This document shows positions 15,775-25,119 of a DNA stretch of 64,000 nt, piece after piece. The notes under the pieces were generated by a model. It worked only from the letters and a program-made list of their open reading frames with translations, had not been told where the DNA came from and did no database searches. Numbering within the stretch: position 1 is the stretch's first letter; the number at the start of each line of letters is the position of its first letter. The translations under genes and the position numbers were made by a program. The stretch is from Streptosporangiaceae bacterium NEAU-GS5 (GTDB taxonomy: Bacteria > Actinomycetota > Actinomycetes > Streptosporangiales > Streptosporangiaceae): assembly GCA_017592665.1 (NCBI GenBank), contig JAGFNW010000001.1:62001-126000 (forward strand), written 5' to 3'.

Positions 15775-18264
15775 GTGTTCCGTACGACATTGGCGGGGTT
15801 GCTGGCCCACCGGCTCCGGCTGCTGCTCACCGCGCTGGCGATCACCTTGGGGGTGGGGTTCATCGCCGGCACGTTCGTGCTGACAGACACGCTGTCGGCG
15901 GGGTTCCAGCAGAAGTTCACGGCGGACGCCGGCAAGGTCGCGGTGGCCGTGCGGCCCTTGGACGACAGCGACCCGATCCCGGCCAAGGCGCTCGACACGA
16001 TCAACGCGTTGCCGGGGGTGGCGAACGCGCAGGGGCTGGTCAGAGGGCCGGCCCCACTGCTGGACAAGTCGGGCAAGGCGATCGGCGACGACCGGCCGAC
16101 GACCGCGATCTCGGTGCCGTCGGCGCCGCTCGACCGGGTCACGATCGCGCAGGGCTGGTCGCCGGTCAAGGACGGCCAGGCCGTGATCGACGAGAACACG
16201 GCCGAGACCCGCGGCTTCCACGTCGGCGAGACGATCACCGTGCTGGATCCGGAGCAGGTGAAGCGGACCTTCACCCTGGTCGGCCTGATCGACACGGGCG
16301 TGGACCAGGAGCTGGCCGGCACAGGGGCGGTCGGCTTCACCACGGCGGACGCGCTCAGGATGACCGGCGTGAAGGGCTACCAGGAGATCGACGTCGCGGG
16401 CGACCATCCGGAAGAGCTGCGGGCCGCCGTGGCCACCGCGCTGCACAAGCAGTACGTGGTGGAGACCGGCGCCGCGCTGGGCCGCCGCCTGGCCGCGTCG
16501 GCGGGCGTGGACACCCAGTTCCTCACTCTCGGGCTGCTCATGTTCGGGCTGGTCGCGATGTTCGTGGCGGCCCTTGTCATCTACAACACGTTCACGATCC
16601 TGGTGGCGCAGCGGACCCGCGAGATGGCGCTGCTGCGCTGCGTGGGGGCGACCCGGCGGCAGGTGTTCGGTGCGGTGCTGCTGGAGGCGGCCGTGGTCGG
16701 CGCGATCTCCTCGGCGCTCGGCCTGCTGGCCGGGCTGGGGATGGGCGGCGCCGCGATGGCGGTGCTCGGGGCCCTGAACGCGCCGCTGCCGACCGGCGTC
16801 CCGATCACCCTGACGCCGCGGACCATCGCCGTGGCCGTGGCGCTCGGTGTGGTCGTGACCGTGGGGGCGGCGCTGCTGCCGGCCCGTACGGCGACGCGGG
16901 TGGCGCCGGTGGCGGCGCTGCGCACCCAGCTCGAGGAGCACTCCTCGCGGGCCGGCGTGCTGCGGATCGTCAGCGCGGCGCTGCTCCTGCTGGCCGGGAC
17001 CGGCGTGAGCGCGGCCGGGGTGGCGCAGCCGCCCGGCAACCAGGCAGGGCTGATCCTCGTCATGGCCGGGGGCGCGGTGTTCTTCCTGGGAGTGCTCGCC
17101 CTGGGTCCCGTCCTGGTACGCCCGCTGAGCGCGTTCGCGGGATGGCTGCCGGCCCGCCTGTTCGGGGTGCCGGGCCGGCTCGCCGTCGACAACGCGCGGC
17201 GCAACCCGCGCCGGGCGGCCACGACGACCGTGGCGCTGACCGTCGGCGTGACGCTGATGACGCTGATCTCGGTGATCATCGCCACCACCCGTGAGTCCGT
17301 CGCGGCGCAGCTCGACCAGCGCTTCCCGGTCGACTACGTGGTCGTCGCCCAGTCCCGCGACGCCACGCTCCCCCGTACGCTCGCCCAGGACCTGCGCAAG
17401 CGGCCCGAGATCCAGACGGTGGTCGAGATCAGGTCCGTCCAGGCCCAGGTGAACGGAGAACGGACCAAGGTCGGCAACATGCCGGACTCCATGACGCCCA
17501 AGACCCTCTCGGGCACCCTCAAGAACCTGGGTCCCGAGCAGGTCGCGCTGTCGGACTCCTACGCCCGCTACCTCCATCTGCGGGTCGGCGGCTCACTGCG
17601 GCTCCGCGCCTGGACGGAGGGCATGGTCACCCTCAAGGTGGCCGGCGTCTACGACGACGGGTCGTCCAACCTGCCCGGCCAGGCCGACGTGACGCTGTCG
17701 GACACGGCGCTCGACCACTACTTCGGCGCGCCCAAGGACGAGCGGCTCCTGGTCAACGCCAAGGACGGGGCCGACGCGCGGCTCGCGGTCGAGGCCGCGG
17801 CCCAGCCCTATCCGACGGCGAAGGTGCTCAGCTCGACCGAGGTGCGCGGCCAGCTGGACGACGCGCTGGACATGATCCTGATGATCATCGCGGGGCTGCT
17901 CGGCCTCGCCGTGCTCATCTCGCTGCTCGGCATCGCGAACACCCTGTCCCTGTCGGTCTACGAGCGCACCCGCGAGTCGGCCGTGCTCCGCGCGCTCGGC
18001 CTCACGCGGGGCCAGCTGCGGCGGATGCTGTCGGTCGAGGCGCTGGTGCTCGGGCTCATGGGCGCCATGGTCGGCGTCGTGCTGGGCACGGTCTACGGCT
18101 GGGCCGCGACCCACACGATCATTCCCGACATCATCTTCCGGGCCCCGGCCGGGCAGATCCTCGCCTTCTTCGTCCTGTCGGGCGTCGCGGGCGTGGTCGC
18201 GGCCATCGTGCCGGCCCGCCGGGCCGCCCGCACCTCCATCGTCGGATCCTTGGCAAGCGACTGA
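15775..18264 (+). CDS. FtsX/MacB-family ABC permease
   Basis: 829 residues, GTG start. Two FtsX modules: an N-terminal membrane helix ([20 protein letters not shown]) and a periplasmic-type extracellular domain (about 45-240), three helices including [20 protein letters not shown] and [16 protein letters not shown], then a second N-terminal helix region (about 480-500), a second extracellular domain, and three C-terminal helices with [20 protein letters not shown] and [15 protein letters not shown]. The E-x-A-x-L-R-A-x-G motif appears in both halves. With the ATPase it forms an exporter or stress-relay pump for antimicrobial or envelope-linked molecules. The substrate is unknown. Confidence 0.95.
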   Translation: MFRTTLAGLLAHRLRLLLTALAITLGVGFIAGTFVLTDTLSAGFQQKFTADAGKVAVAVRPLDDSDPIPAKALDTINALPGVANAQGLVRGPAPLLDKSGKAIGDDRPTTAISVPSAPLDRVTIAQGWSPVKDGQAVIDENTAETRGFHVGETITVLDPEQVKRTFTLVGLIDTGVDQELAGTGAVGFTTADALRMTGVKGYQEIDVAGDHPEELRAAVATALHKQYVVETGAALGRRLAASAGVDTQFLTLGLLMFGLVAMFVAALVIYNTFTILVAQRTREMALLRCVGATRRQVFGAVLLEAAVVGAISSALGLLAGLGMGGAAMAVLGALNAPLPTGVPITLTPRTIAVAVALGVVVTVGAALLPARTATRVAPVAALRTQLEEHSSRAGVLRIVSAALLLLAGTGVSAAGVAQPPGNQAGLILVMAGGAVFFLGVLALGPVLVRPLSAFAGWLPARLFGVPGRLAVDNARRNPRRAATTTVALTVGVTLMTLISVIIATTRESVAAQLDQRFPVDYVVVAQSRDATLPRTLAQDLRKRPEIQTVVEIRSVQAQVNGERTKVGNMPDSMTPKTLSGTLKNLGPEQVALSDSYARYLHLRVGGSLRLRAWTEGMVTLKVAGVYDDGSSNLPGQADVTLSDTALDHYFGAPKDERLLVNAKDGADARLAVEAAAQPYPTAKVLSSTEVRGQLDDALDMILMIIAGLLGLAVLISLLGIANTLSLSVYERTRESAVLRALGLTRGQLRRMLSVEALVLGLMGAMVGVVLGTVYGWAATHTIIPDIIFRAPAGQILAFFVLSGVAGVVAAIVPARRAARTSIVGSLASD

Positions 18265-18276
18265 AACCGGCTTCGC

Positions 18277-18290
18277 GACCGGCGCCGGTC
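18277..18290. terminator. Perfect 14-base palindrome between convergent genes
   Basis: GACCGGCGCCGGTC sits between the permease stop and the stop of the toxin-like gene, partly overlapping the latter. A loopless GC palindrome here may act as a bidirectional transcript end, but it lacks a U-tract. Confidence 0.4.
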
Positions 18291-19140
18291 ACGCGCTGCG
18301 GCCTCGGTGGTCCATGACCACGCAGAAGACGCCGGTCACGTTGTCGTAGGGAGGCTCCACCGCCATGTGGCCGCGCTGCGCGTCGATCCAGACGACCTCG
18401 CCGTTGGAGTTGATGGCATTCCAGGCGTGGCTGCCGCCGTTGGGCCAGCGCGTGATCAGCACGGCGGCCGCGCCGTGCCGCGCGGCGCGCAGCCGCTGCG
18501 CGATCCCCGCGTAGGCCTGGGGGCCCTGCCCCACGTACTCGAACCGGTGCGCCAGCCACTGCTGGGCCCGCGCCACCCCGCCCGACTCGCCGGTGAGCAT
18601 GGGCTTGCCGTCCGGGTCGTACTCGGGGTGGCGCGCGGCGGCCACGACCGGCTCCCCGTGCCAGGCCGACATGACCGCGAGCGCGCAGTCGACGGCGTTG
18701 GTCGAGCGGAACGGATTCTCGATCGGCCCTTCGGCGTTGATCAGCCGGATCCAGGTGCCGCGCGGGTCGGGGAAGCGCCCCGGCACCGCGTGCTCCAGGT
18801 CGAGCTGGGCGCGCTCGCTGGACGGTGCCAGCCCGCCCACCACCCCATAGGGCCTGGACTCGGCCAGCGGCGGCGGCCGGTCGGCACGGTCGAACCAATC
18901 CGGGACGGCGGGCGGCCGCTCCGCCTCCTCCGCCGGCCGGTCTCCCGCGGGCCGGTCTCCCGCAGGCGGCGCATCAAAGGATCGGGCGGCCAGGGGCGAA
19001 CCCACGGCCTCCGCGGCGCGCTCGTAGTCGCGCCAGCGAAGCCCGTCCGCGCCGACGACCGGGTCGTAGACCCCCGTGAGAAGAGCCCACTGGGACGTCC
19101 GCCGAGACGCCCACACAGGCTGACGACGAGCACCGAACAC
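18289..19140 (-). CDS. Papain-fold (Tox-PL / glutamine deamidase-like) domain protein
   Basis: 283 residues, GTG start. The C-terminal domain (about 125-280) carries the Tox-PL layout: ENPFRSTNAVDCALAVMSAW with candidate nucleophile Cys152, NGGSHAWNAI with His238, and VVWIDAQRGH with Asp253, a complete Cys-His-Asp triad. Such domains occur at the C-termini of polymorphic toxins, where they deamidate or cleave target proteins. Here the N-terminal 120 residues are short, Pro-rich (with duplicated PAGDR) and have no signal peptide, WXG100 or PAAR motif, so delivery is unclear. No immunity gene is evident next to it. Confidence 0.75.
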   Translation of the reverse strand: MFGARRQPVWASRRTSQWALLTGVYDPVVGADGLRWRDYERAAEAVGSPLAARSFDAPPAGDRPAGDRPAEEAERPPAVPDWFDRADRPPPLAESRPYGVVGGLAPSSERAQLDLEHAVPGRFPDPRGTWIRLINAEGPIENPFRSTNAVDCALAVMSAWHGEPVVAAARHPEYDPDGKPMLTGESGGVARAQQWLAHRFEYVGQGPQAYAGIAQRLRAARHGAAAVLITRWPNGGSHAWNAINSNGEVVWIDAQRGHMAVEPPYDNVTGVFCVVMDHRGRSA

Positions 19141-19245
19141 GCCCTGATGGTAAAGCCCGCCGACCGGCGATCAACGCGCGTTTCCCCAAGTCAGCACCCG
19201 TGTCGCCCCCTATGAGCCGATTACGGGGAAACGCGGCGGGCCCGA

Positions 19246-20868
19246 TCAGGTCACGTGGACGCTGATCGTGTGGTAACCCGAGGCGCCGTCGGGGGCGGGC
19301 GGCGCCACCTCCGGGGTCTGGGTGTATCCGGTGACGTCGGTGGCCCGCACCTGGATCTCGTGGTCGCCCCGCGGCAGATCCCACTCGATCGACCACTGCC
19401 GCCAGGTGTCGGGCCCGGGGACGTCGGCCAGCCGCGCCTGCCGCCACGGCTCGATGTCGACCCGCACCTCGACCGCCTCCACGCCCTTGTGCTGCGCCCA
19501 GGCCACCCCGGCGATCGTGGTGCGCCCCGCGGGGACGGAATCGGCACCCTTCGGCACGTCGATCCGCGACTCGGTCTTGATCGGCCCCTGTGCCGACCAG
19601 CCACGCGGCGTCCAGTAGGCCTCGTCGCGGTCGAACCGGGTCACCTTGATCTCGGTGACCCACTTGGTGGCCGAGACGTACCCATAGAGGCCGGGGACGA
19701 CCTGGCGGACCGGGAAGCCGTGCGCGGCCGGTAGGACCTCGCCGTTCATGGCGACCGCGAGCAGCGCGTCGCGGCCGTCCATGACGATGTCGACGGGCGT
19801 GCCGCAGGTGAAGCCGTCCTGGGAGACGCTGAGCAGCATGTCGGCGTCCTTCTGCAGGCCCGCCTCACGCAGCACGTCGGCCAGGCGGGCGCCGAGCCAG
19901 CGGGCATTGCCGATGTAGGGGCCGCCGACGTCGTTGGACACGCAGGTCAGCGTGACATCGGCCTCGATCAGGGGGCGTTTGAGCAGGTCGGCGAAGGTCA
20001 GCTGGATCGGGCGGTCGACCATGCCGTGGATCTTCAGGATCCAGTCGTCCGGGCTCACGGCGGGAATGGCCAGCGCCGTGTCCACCCGGTAGAAGTCGCG
20101 GGCGGGCGTCACGAACGGCGACAGGCCCTTGATGCGGAGGTCGGCCCCGGCCGGGATGGGCTTGGCCGCCACGGCGGGGCGTGGCAGCGTGCGCGCCACT
20201 CCCGTCCGCGCCGCCTCGACATCCCTGCGCGAGCCGATCACGCCGCCGATGAGCGCGCCGACGCCGGCGACACCGATGCCGATGCCCGCCCGGGCGAGCA
20301 CCATCCGCCGATCGACGTAGCCGAGCTCCTGTCCCGCGCGCATGATCGGCGGCCGCTCGGGCTCGGCGACGCCCTCGCCCTGCTCCTTCGTCCGTACGGA
20401 GGCGAGGACCCGGCCGTCGGCGTCGTAGCCGGGCACGGAGGTGTCGCGGAACAGCAGCGAGAGGCCCCACGCGCCCGCCGCCGCGCCGACAAGCGACGGC
20501 AGGATGTCGAACTGGCCGGCGTCGGGCCTGGTCATCGCGGCGATCGCGCCGACGACCCCGAACGCGGCGAAGCCGGCCAGGCCGTAGCCGAGCCGATATC
20601 TGGACAGCAGCCCCATCGCCGCGGCGATGACGGCGACCACGGCCACGATCCCGACGATCAGGGCGAGCTTGTCGTTCTGGCCGAAGGTCCTGATCGCGAA
20701 CTCTTTGAGCCACGGGGGCGTGCGGTCCACGAAGGCGCCACCGACCGCGATCACCGGGGACGCCTGGACGCTGGTGACGGCCCCGATGAGTTGCGCCACG
20801 CCGAGCGCGATGGCCGCCGCGACCACGCCGTACAGTGCCGCGGCCCACCGGGGAAGCTTGCTGTTCAC
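19246..20868 (-). CDS. Membrane-anchored molybdopterin oxidoreductase (sulfite-oxidase family)
   Basis: 540 residues from a GTG at 20868. Helices at about 8-28, 63-82, 88-108, 115-135 and one near 190 precede a soluble domain. That domain has the sulfite oxidase/MsrP fold: IHGMVDRPIQLTFADLL, then VTLTCVSNDVGGPYIGNARW with the cysteine expected to ligate molybdenum, GFPVRQVVPGLYGYVSATKW, and a C-terminal Ig-like Mo-co dimerisation domain (TTIAGVAWAQHKGVEAVEVR). The soluble part presumably faces outside. The native substrate is unknown; sulfite or a sulfoxide are options. Confidence 0.92.
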   Translation of the reverse strand: MNSKLPRWAAALYGVVAAAIALGVAQLIGAVTSVQASPVIAVGGAFVDRTPPWLKEFAIRTFGQNDKLALIVGIVAVVAVIAAAMGLLSRYRLGYGLAGFAAFGVVGAIAAMTRPDAGQFDILPSLVGAAAGAWGLSLLFRDTSVPGYDADGRVLASVRTKEQGEGVAEPERPPIMRAGQELGYVDRRMVLARAGIGIGVAGVGALIGGVIGSRRDVEAARTGVARTLPRPAVAAKPIPAGADLRIKGLSPFVTPARDFYRVDTALAIPAVSPDDWILKIHGMVDRPIQLTFADLLKRPLIEADVTLTCVSNDVGGPYIGNARWLGARLADVLREAGLQKDADMLLSVSQDGFTCGTPVDIVMDGRDALLAVAMNGEVLPAAHGFPVRQVVPGLYGYVSATKWVTEIKVTRFDRDEAYWTPRGWSAQGPIKTESRIDVPKGADSVPAGRTTIAGVAWAQHKGVEAVEVRVDIEPWRQARLADVPGPDTWRQWSIEWDLPRGDHEIQVRATDVTGYTQTPEVAPPAPDGASGYHTISVHVT

Positions 20869-20904
20869 AACTCGAAACCTACGCCCCCCGAGCACCGCGA
20901 GGGC

Positions 20905-21501
20905 TTACGGCGAGGTTACGAGCACCTGGGAAATGATCTCGGCGAGGGCGCGGAAGGCCTTGCCGCGATGACTGATGGCGTCCTTCTCGTCCGGATCCAG
21001 CTCGGCCGTGGTCCTGCTGTCGCCATCGGGCACGAAGATCGGGTCGTAGCCGAAGCCGTTGGTCCCCCGGCGGGCCCGGATCAGCGACCCGTGGATGGCG
21101 CCCTCGGCCGTCCACTCCTCGCCCGTCGGCAGCGCGAGCGCGGCCGTGCAGGCGAAGTGGGCCTGGCGGTGGGCGTCCGGCACGTCGGAGACCTGAGCCA
21201 GCAGCAGGTCGAGGTTGGCGTCGTCGTCGCCGTGCCGGCCCGACCAGCGGGCCGAGAAGATGCCCGGCATGCCGTTGAGCGCGTCGACGCAGAGGCCCGA
21301 GTCGTCGGCCACCGCGGGCAGGCCGCTGCCCTGGGCCACGGCGTGGGCCTTCAGCAGCGCGTTCTCCGCGAAGGTGAGGCCCGTCTCGGCCACGTCTTCG
21401 ATCTGCGGATAGGCGTCGAGGCCGACCACGGTCATGCCGTCGAGGATCCGGCGCAGCTCGACGATCTTTCCTGGATTCCGCGTGGCCAGGACGATCTTCA
21501 T
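20905..21501 (-). CDS. rdgB: XTP/dITP diphosphatase (RdgB/HAM1 family)
   Basis: 198 residues from [20 protein letters not shown], the family's N-terminal signature. It hydrolyses non-canonical purine nucleoside triphosphates (XTP, dITP) to monophosphates and so cleans the nucleotide pool. Further motifs: [24 protein letters not shown] (metal-binding aspartates), [10 protein letters not shown] and [10 protein letters not shown]. It starts 4 bases inside the end of rph, the usual actinobacterial order. Confidence 0.96.
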   Translation of the reverse strand: MKIVLATRNPGKIVELRRILDGMTVVGLDAYPQIEDVAETGLTFAENALLKAHAVAQGSGLPAVADDSGLCVDALNGMPGIFSARWSGRHGDDDANLDLLLAQVSDVPDAHRQAHFACTAALALPTGEEWTAEGAIHGSLIRARRGTNGFGYDPIFVPDGDSRTTAELDPDEKDAISHRGKAFRALAEIISQVLVTSP

Positions 21502-22214
21502 ACCCGGGCCGCCTGCTGGATGTCGGTCAGCTCGAGGCAACCGAGGGTCGCGAGGTCGAGCAGGTCGTTGAGGGCGTCACGGTCGAAGGGCGCGCCCTCG
21601 GCCGTGCCCTGCACCTCGACGAACTCGCCCTTGCCGGTCATGACCACGTTCATATCGGTCTCGGCCTTGACGTCCTCGCTGTAGCAGAGGTCGAGCAGCG
21701 GGACCCCGTCGACAACGCCCACCGAGACCGCGGCCACCGAGCCGACCAGCGGGTCGCCCGCGCACATCCGGCGCTTGCGCATCCACGCGACCGCGTCGGC
21801 GAGCGCCACATAGGCGCCGGTGATCGCGGCCGTCCGGGTGCCGCCGTCGGCCTGCAGCACGTCGCAGTCGATGACGATCGAATTCTCGCCCAGCGCCTTG
21901 TAGTCGACGCAGGCGCGGAGCGATCGGCCGATCAGCCGGGAGATCTCGTGCGTCCGGCCGCCGATCTTGCCCTTGACCGACTCGCGGTCGTTGCGCGTGT
22001 TGGTCGCCCGGGGCAGCATCGCGTATTCGGCGGTGACCCAGCCGAGCCCGCTGCCCTTGCGCCAGCGGGGAACGCCGCCTTCCACCGATGCGGCGCAGAG
22101 CACGCGCGTCGCGCCGAACTCCACGAGCACCGAGCCCTCCGCGTGCGAGAGCCAGTCACGGGTGATCGTGACCGGGCGAAGCTGATCGGGTTGCCGTCCG
22201 TCTGAGCGAGCCAT
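21498..22214 (-). CDS. rph: Ribonuclease PH
   Basis: 238 residues from ATG 22214; an upstream in-frame GTG at 22223 is less likely because AGGG lies 8-11 bases before the ATG. It is a phosphorolytic 3'-5' exoribonuclease that trims tRNA 3' ends. Motifs: [51 protein letters not shown] and [24 protein letters not shown] core (here [18 protein letters not shown]) with catalytic aspartates. It overlaps rdgB downstream by 4 bases and belongs to the murI-MBL-rph-rdgB cluster. Confidence 0.97.
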   Translation of the reverse strand: MARSDGRQPDQLRPVTITRDWLSHAEGSVLVEFGATRVLCAASVEGGVPRWRKGSGLGWVTAEYAMLPRATNTRNDRESVKGKIGGRTHEISRLIGRSLRACVDYKALGENSIVIDCDVLQADGGTRTAAITGAYVALADAVAWMRKRRMCAGDPLVGSVAAVSVGVVDGVPLLDLCYSEDVKAETDMNVVMTGKGEFVEVQGTAEGAPFDRDALNDLLDLATLGCLELTDIQQAARV

Positions 22215-22219
22215 AGTGC

Positions 22220-22972
22220 TCACCCTAGGTCATAAACCGCGCCGCTCTTGGCCAACTCGATGGGGCCGTCGAAGCCTCCGGTCTTCGCCTCGCGCAGCAC
22301 CTGCTCCTTGTCGTGCCACGGCACGAGATGGGTCAGCACGAGGGCGCCGACCCGGGCCTTGGAGGCGTGCTCAGCGGCCTGCCGCCCGGTCAGGTGCAGA
22401 TCGGGGGGGAGATCCGGCATCTCAACGAACGAGGCCTCGCACAGCAGCAGGTCGGCCTCGGCGGCCAGCTGCACCAGCGTCTCGGACTCGCCCGTGTCCG
22501 CCGAGTAGGCCACCGTGCGGCCACCGTGCGTGACGCGGAAGCCGTACGTCTCGATGGGGTGCCGCATCAGGGCCGTGGTGATCTCGAACGGGCCGACGGT
22601 GAACGTGCCGGCGGTCAGCGTGCGGAAGTCGAAGGCCGTCTCCAGGGACGGCTCGTCCGGCATGCCGTACGCGGCGTTGAGCCGCCGGGCCGCGTCGGCC
22701 GGGGCGTACACGGGAAGGCGGGGCTGCGGGCCACGCCTCCCGTAGGTGCGCACCACGTGATAGGGGCAGATGTCGAGACAGTGGTCGGCGTGCAGGTGCG
22801 ACAGGCAGAGCGCGTCGATCTCGAAGAGGTTGACGTGCCGCTGCAACAGGCCGAGCGCGCCGCTGCCGAGGTCGATCACCAGGCGGAAGCCGTCGGCCTC
22901 GAACAGATAGCAGGAGTTGGGGCTGTCCGGGCCAGGAAAGCTGCCGGCACACCCGACGATCGTGACCTTCAT
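22220..22972 (-). CDS. MBL-fold metallohydrolase (RNase Z-like; Rv1339-type)
   Basis: 250 residues. The metal site is [17 protein letters not shown] (H-x-H-x-D-H), with a further histidine in [11 protein letters not shown], an aspartate in [11 protein letters not shown] and a final histidine in [12 protein letters not shown]. Orthologues sit between murI and rph across actinobacteria. The M. tuberculosis orthologue Rv1339 has been described as an atypical class II cyclic-nucleotide phosphodiesterase; here that role is inferred from family and position. The murI end overlaps its start by 4 bases. Confidence 0.93.
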   Translation of the reverse strand: MKVTIVGCAGSFPGPDSPNSCYLFEADGFRLVIDLGSGALGLLQRHVNLFEIDALCLSHLHADHCLDICPYHVVRTYGRRGPQPRLPVYAPADAARRLNAAYGMPDEPSLETAFDFRTLTAGTFTVGPFEITTALMRHPIETYGFRVTHGGRTVAYSADTGESETLVQLAAEADLLLCEASFVEMPDLPPDLHLTGRQAAEHASKARVGALVLTHLVPWHDKEQVLREAKTGGFDGPIELAKSGAVYDLG

Positions 22973-23775
22973 TGCGTACCTCCCACTCGGTCGATCTCCG
23001 GTCCCAGGAACCGCCGGCCGAGATGCTCGAACAGGGCCGTGTCTCCTGTGGCGCTGAACCGGTGCGCCGGCTCCTCCGCCACGCTGAACAACCCCCGATC
23101 GTGCAGGACGCGATAAACGTCCTTCGCCGTCTCCTCCGCGCTCGACACAAGTGTCACGCCATCGCCCGCCACATACGAGATGGCGCCCGTCAGCAGCGGA
23201 TAGTGGGTGCAGCCAAGGATCAACGTGTCGCAGCGCTCGTCGGCGATGGGTTTCAGATACCCCCTGATCACCTCGATGAGCTCGTCGCTCATCGTCTCCC
23301 CGCGTTCGACGAACTCCACCAGCAGCGGCGCGGCCACCCCGACCAGCGTCACGTGCAATGCGGCGGCGAAGGCGTCCTGATAGGCCATCGACTCGATGGT
23401 GGCGCGGGTGCCGATCACCCCGACCCGGCCGTTCCTCGTGGCCCGCACGGCCCGGCGGGTGGCCGGCTGGATGACCTCGATCACCGGCAGCCGATAGCGC
23501 TCCCTGGCGTCCCTAAGGACCGCCGCGCTCGCGCTGTTGCAGGCGATGACCAGCATCTTCACGCCGTTGGCGACAAGGTGGTCCATCACCTCGAGGGCGT
23601 AGGCCCGCACCTGCGCGATCGGCTTCGGCCCGTACGGCTGGCGGGCCGTGTCGGCCACGTAGTGGATCGACTCGTGCGGGAGCTGATCGATGATCGCCCT
23701 GGCGACCGTGAGCCCGCCTACGCCGCTGTCGAAGATCCCGATCGCTTTATCGTTCTCGTCCCGCACGGTATTCAA
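22969..23775 (-). CDS. murI: Glutamate racemase
   Basis: 268 residues. It converts L- to D-glutamate for peptidoglycan, in the cytosol, cofactor-free. Family motifs are [28 protein letters not shown] with catalytic Cys79 and [10 protein letters not shown] with Cys189. The longest start is a TTG at 23775; a GTG at 23766 is equally possible, since GGAGGG lies 16 bases upstream of the TTG and neither spacing is good. It is first in a tight murI-MBL-rph-rdgB run. Confidence 0.97.
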   Translation of the reverse strand: MNTVRDENDKAIGIFDSGVGGLTVARAIIDQLPHESIHYVADTARQPYGPKPIAQVRAYALEVMDHLVANGVKMLVIACNSASAAVLRDARERYRLPVIEVIQPATRRAVRATRNGRVGVIGTRATIESMAYQDAFAAALHVTLVGVAAPLLVEFVERGETMSDELIEVIRGYLKPIADERCDTLILGCTHYPLLTGAISYVAGDGVTLVSSAEETAKDVYRVLHDRGLFSVAEEPAHRFSATGDTALFEHLGRRFLGPEIDRVGGTQ

Positions 23776-23844
23776 GGGTAGCGACGAGCCACCCTCCGCT
23801 CACGGTAAGAATCCTCACAACGGCTCTATAGATCATGCACGGGA

Positions 23845-24633
23845 TCACGCCCGGCCGAGGCGGGCCAGCTGCCGAGACTGGGCCACCAGGCGGCCCGCCG
23901 AATCCCACACCTCGACGTCCTCATCGAACCAGCCGTCGCGGATCAGCCGCCCCGACCCGACGAGCGTGAGCCAGCCAGGAGCCGGCAGGGCGCGCAGATG
24001 CCAGGTCAGCTCCACCGTCGGCGCCCAGCCGCGCGCGCCCGCCGAGAAGACCACGGGCGGCAGCGCGTCCACGGCAAGGGCCAGCACGAACGCGTCGGGA
24101 TCCTGCGGCTCCGACAGCCGGAAGTAGGCGCGCGACTCGGGGCGGCCGGACGGCGCGCCCGACAGCCAGCCGATCGTCGGCGGATCGAAGTACAGCTCCA
24201 TCCGCGCGTTCAAGGTCATCCCCGACTCCGGCTTCGGCTCGGGCAGCCGCGCGCACTGGTCCAGCGGCGGCATGGCCGGCGCCGCGCCCTCGAACACCGG
24301 CTCGGCGTCGTGCAGCTCGGCCGTCGTGACCAGCGCCTCGATGAACCGTTCGCCCTCCTGGACCAGGGTCGCGCGGGACATGGCCGCGGTCCGGCCCGTC
24401 TTCAACGGCTCGAGGATCACCTGGGCCGGGCCCGGCACCGGCGCGCGCAGGAACTGGGCGCTGGTCGACACCGGGTGCGGATACGGCGAGGCGTCCACCG
24501 CCGCCCGCGAAACCGCCGCCAGCAGGTAGCCGCCGTTGAGCGGCCCCCCGATGGCGTATCCGTCGTCCAGGCAGACGTCGTAAGTGACGTCGTCAACCCG
24601 GATGGCCTGCGTCGCCTCATCGAACTTGGTCAC
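23845..24633 (-). CDS. Acyl-CoA thioesterase-like (double hotdog) protein
   Basis: 262 residues of the TesB-like thioesterase family. GPLNGGYLLAAVSRAAVDAS is the first hotdog helix region, STSAQFLRAPVPGPAQVILE the following strands; the second hotdog covers about 140-260 (ARMELYFDPPTIGWLSG, WAPTVELTWHLRALPAPGWL, DEDVEVWDSAGRLVAQSRQL). Q/D-type catalytic residues are partly conserved (VEVWDSAGRLVAQS). Likely hydrolyses acyl-CoA esters, chain length unknown. It lies between murI and the PRC-like gene, an addition compared with the mycobacterial order. Confidence 0.85.
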   Translation of the reverse strand: MTKFDEATQAIRVDDVTYDVCLDDGYAIGGPLNGGYLLAAVSRAAVDASPYPHPVSTSAQFLRAPVPGPAQVILEPLKTGRTAAMSRATLVQEGERFIEALVTTAELHDAEPVFEGAAPAMPPLDQCARLPEPKPESGMTLNARMELYFDPPTIGWLSGAPSGRPESRAYFRLSEPQDPDAFVLALAVDALPPVVFSAGARGWAPTVELTWHLRALPAPGWLTLVGSGRLIRDGWFDEDVEVWDSAGRLVAQSRQLARLGRA

Positions 24634-24707
24634 AGCGTTAATGTACTTGACCCGGACATTAGTGCCGTGACCTGGGAAGACGCTGCCAGGATGGCAGACT
24701 TCGCGGC

Positions 24708-25025
24708 ATGCCGGGAAAAGCCGATCTCATCGGCCAGTCAGTGTGGGATTCACGGGGAATCTGGGTCGGCCAGATCGTGGACGTGACAATGATCAAGAAT
24801 GGCGAAGAGAGCACCGCCGTCACTGGACTGGTGGTGTCGGCGACCCGGGCGCCCATGCTGCTCGGCTTCTCACGCGACCCCGACGGGCACCTCACCCGGG
24901 TCGGCGAATGGGTGTCCCGAATCCTCTACAAGGGCAGCCGGGTCGTGCCATGGGATGTGATCGAAACCGCCGACACCGGCGAGGTAGTGCTAAAAGAACC
25001 ACGGTCATCGCTCCGCAGGCACTAA
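24708..25025 (+). CDS. PRC-barrel-like small protein
   Basis: 105 residues. DLIGQSVWDSRGIWVGQIVD is a PRC-barrel type first hairpin, followed by TGLVVSATRAPMLLGFSRDP and VVPWDVIETADTGEVVLKEP. PRC-barrel domains mediate protein-protein or protein-RNA contacts. There are no membrane segments. Divergent from the thioesterase. The function is unknown. Confidence 0.72.
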   Translation: MPGKADLIGQSVWDSRGIWVGQIVDVTMIKNGEESTAVTGLVVSATRAPMLLGFSRDPDGHLTRVGEWVSRILYKGSRVVPWDVIETADTGEVVLKEPRSSLRRH

Positions 25026-25119
25026 TTCGTCGACGGGCATCAAGTCCTCTGCAAGTCAACCGCTAGTTGTGTGGAATAGTTTCGGTTCCGCCGATCGAGA
25101 CCACATTTGCGAGTGAGAC

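Noticed and set aside
14899..17577. Very long minus-strand open frame of about 890 codons
   Set aside because: It is antisense to the ABC transporter genes; long open antisense frames are expected from high-GC codon use, and its composition (many H, R, Q, D) is typical of such shadows.
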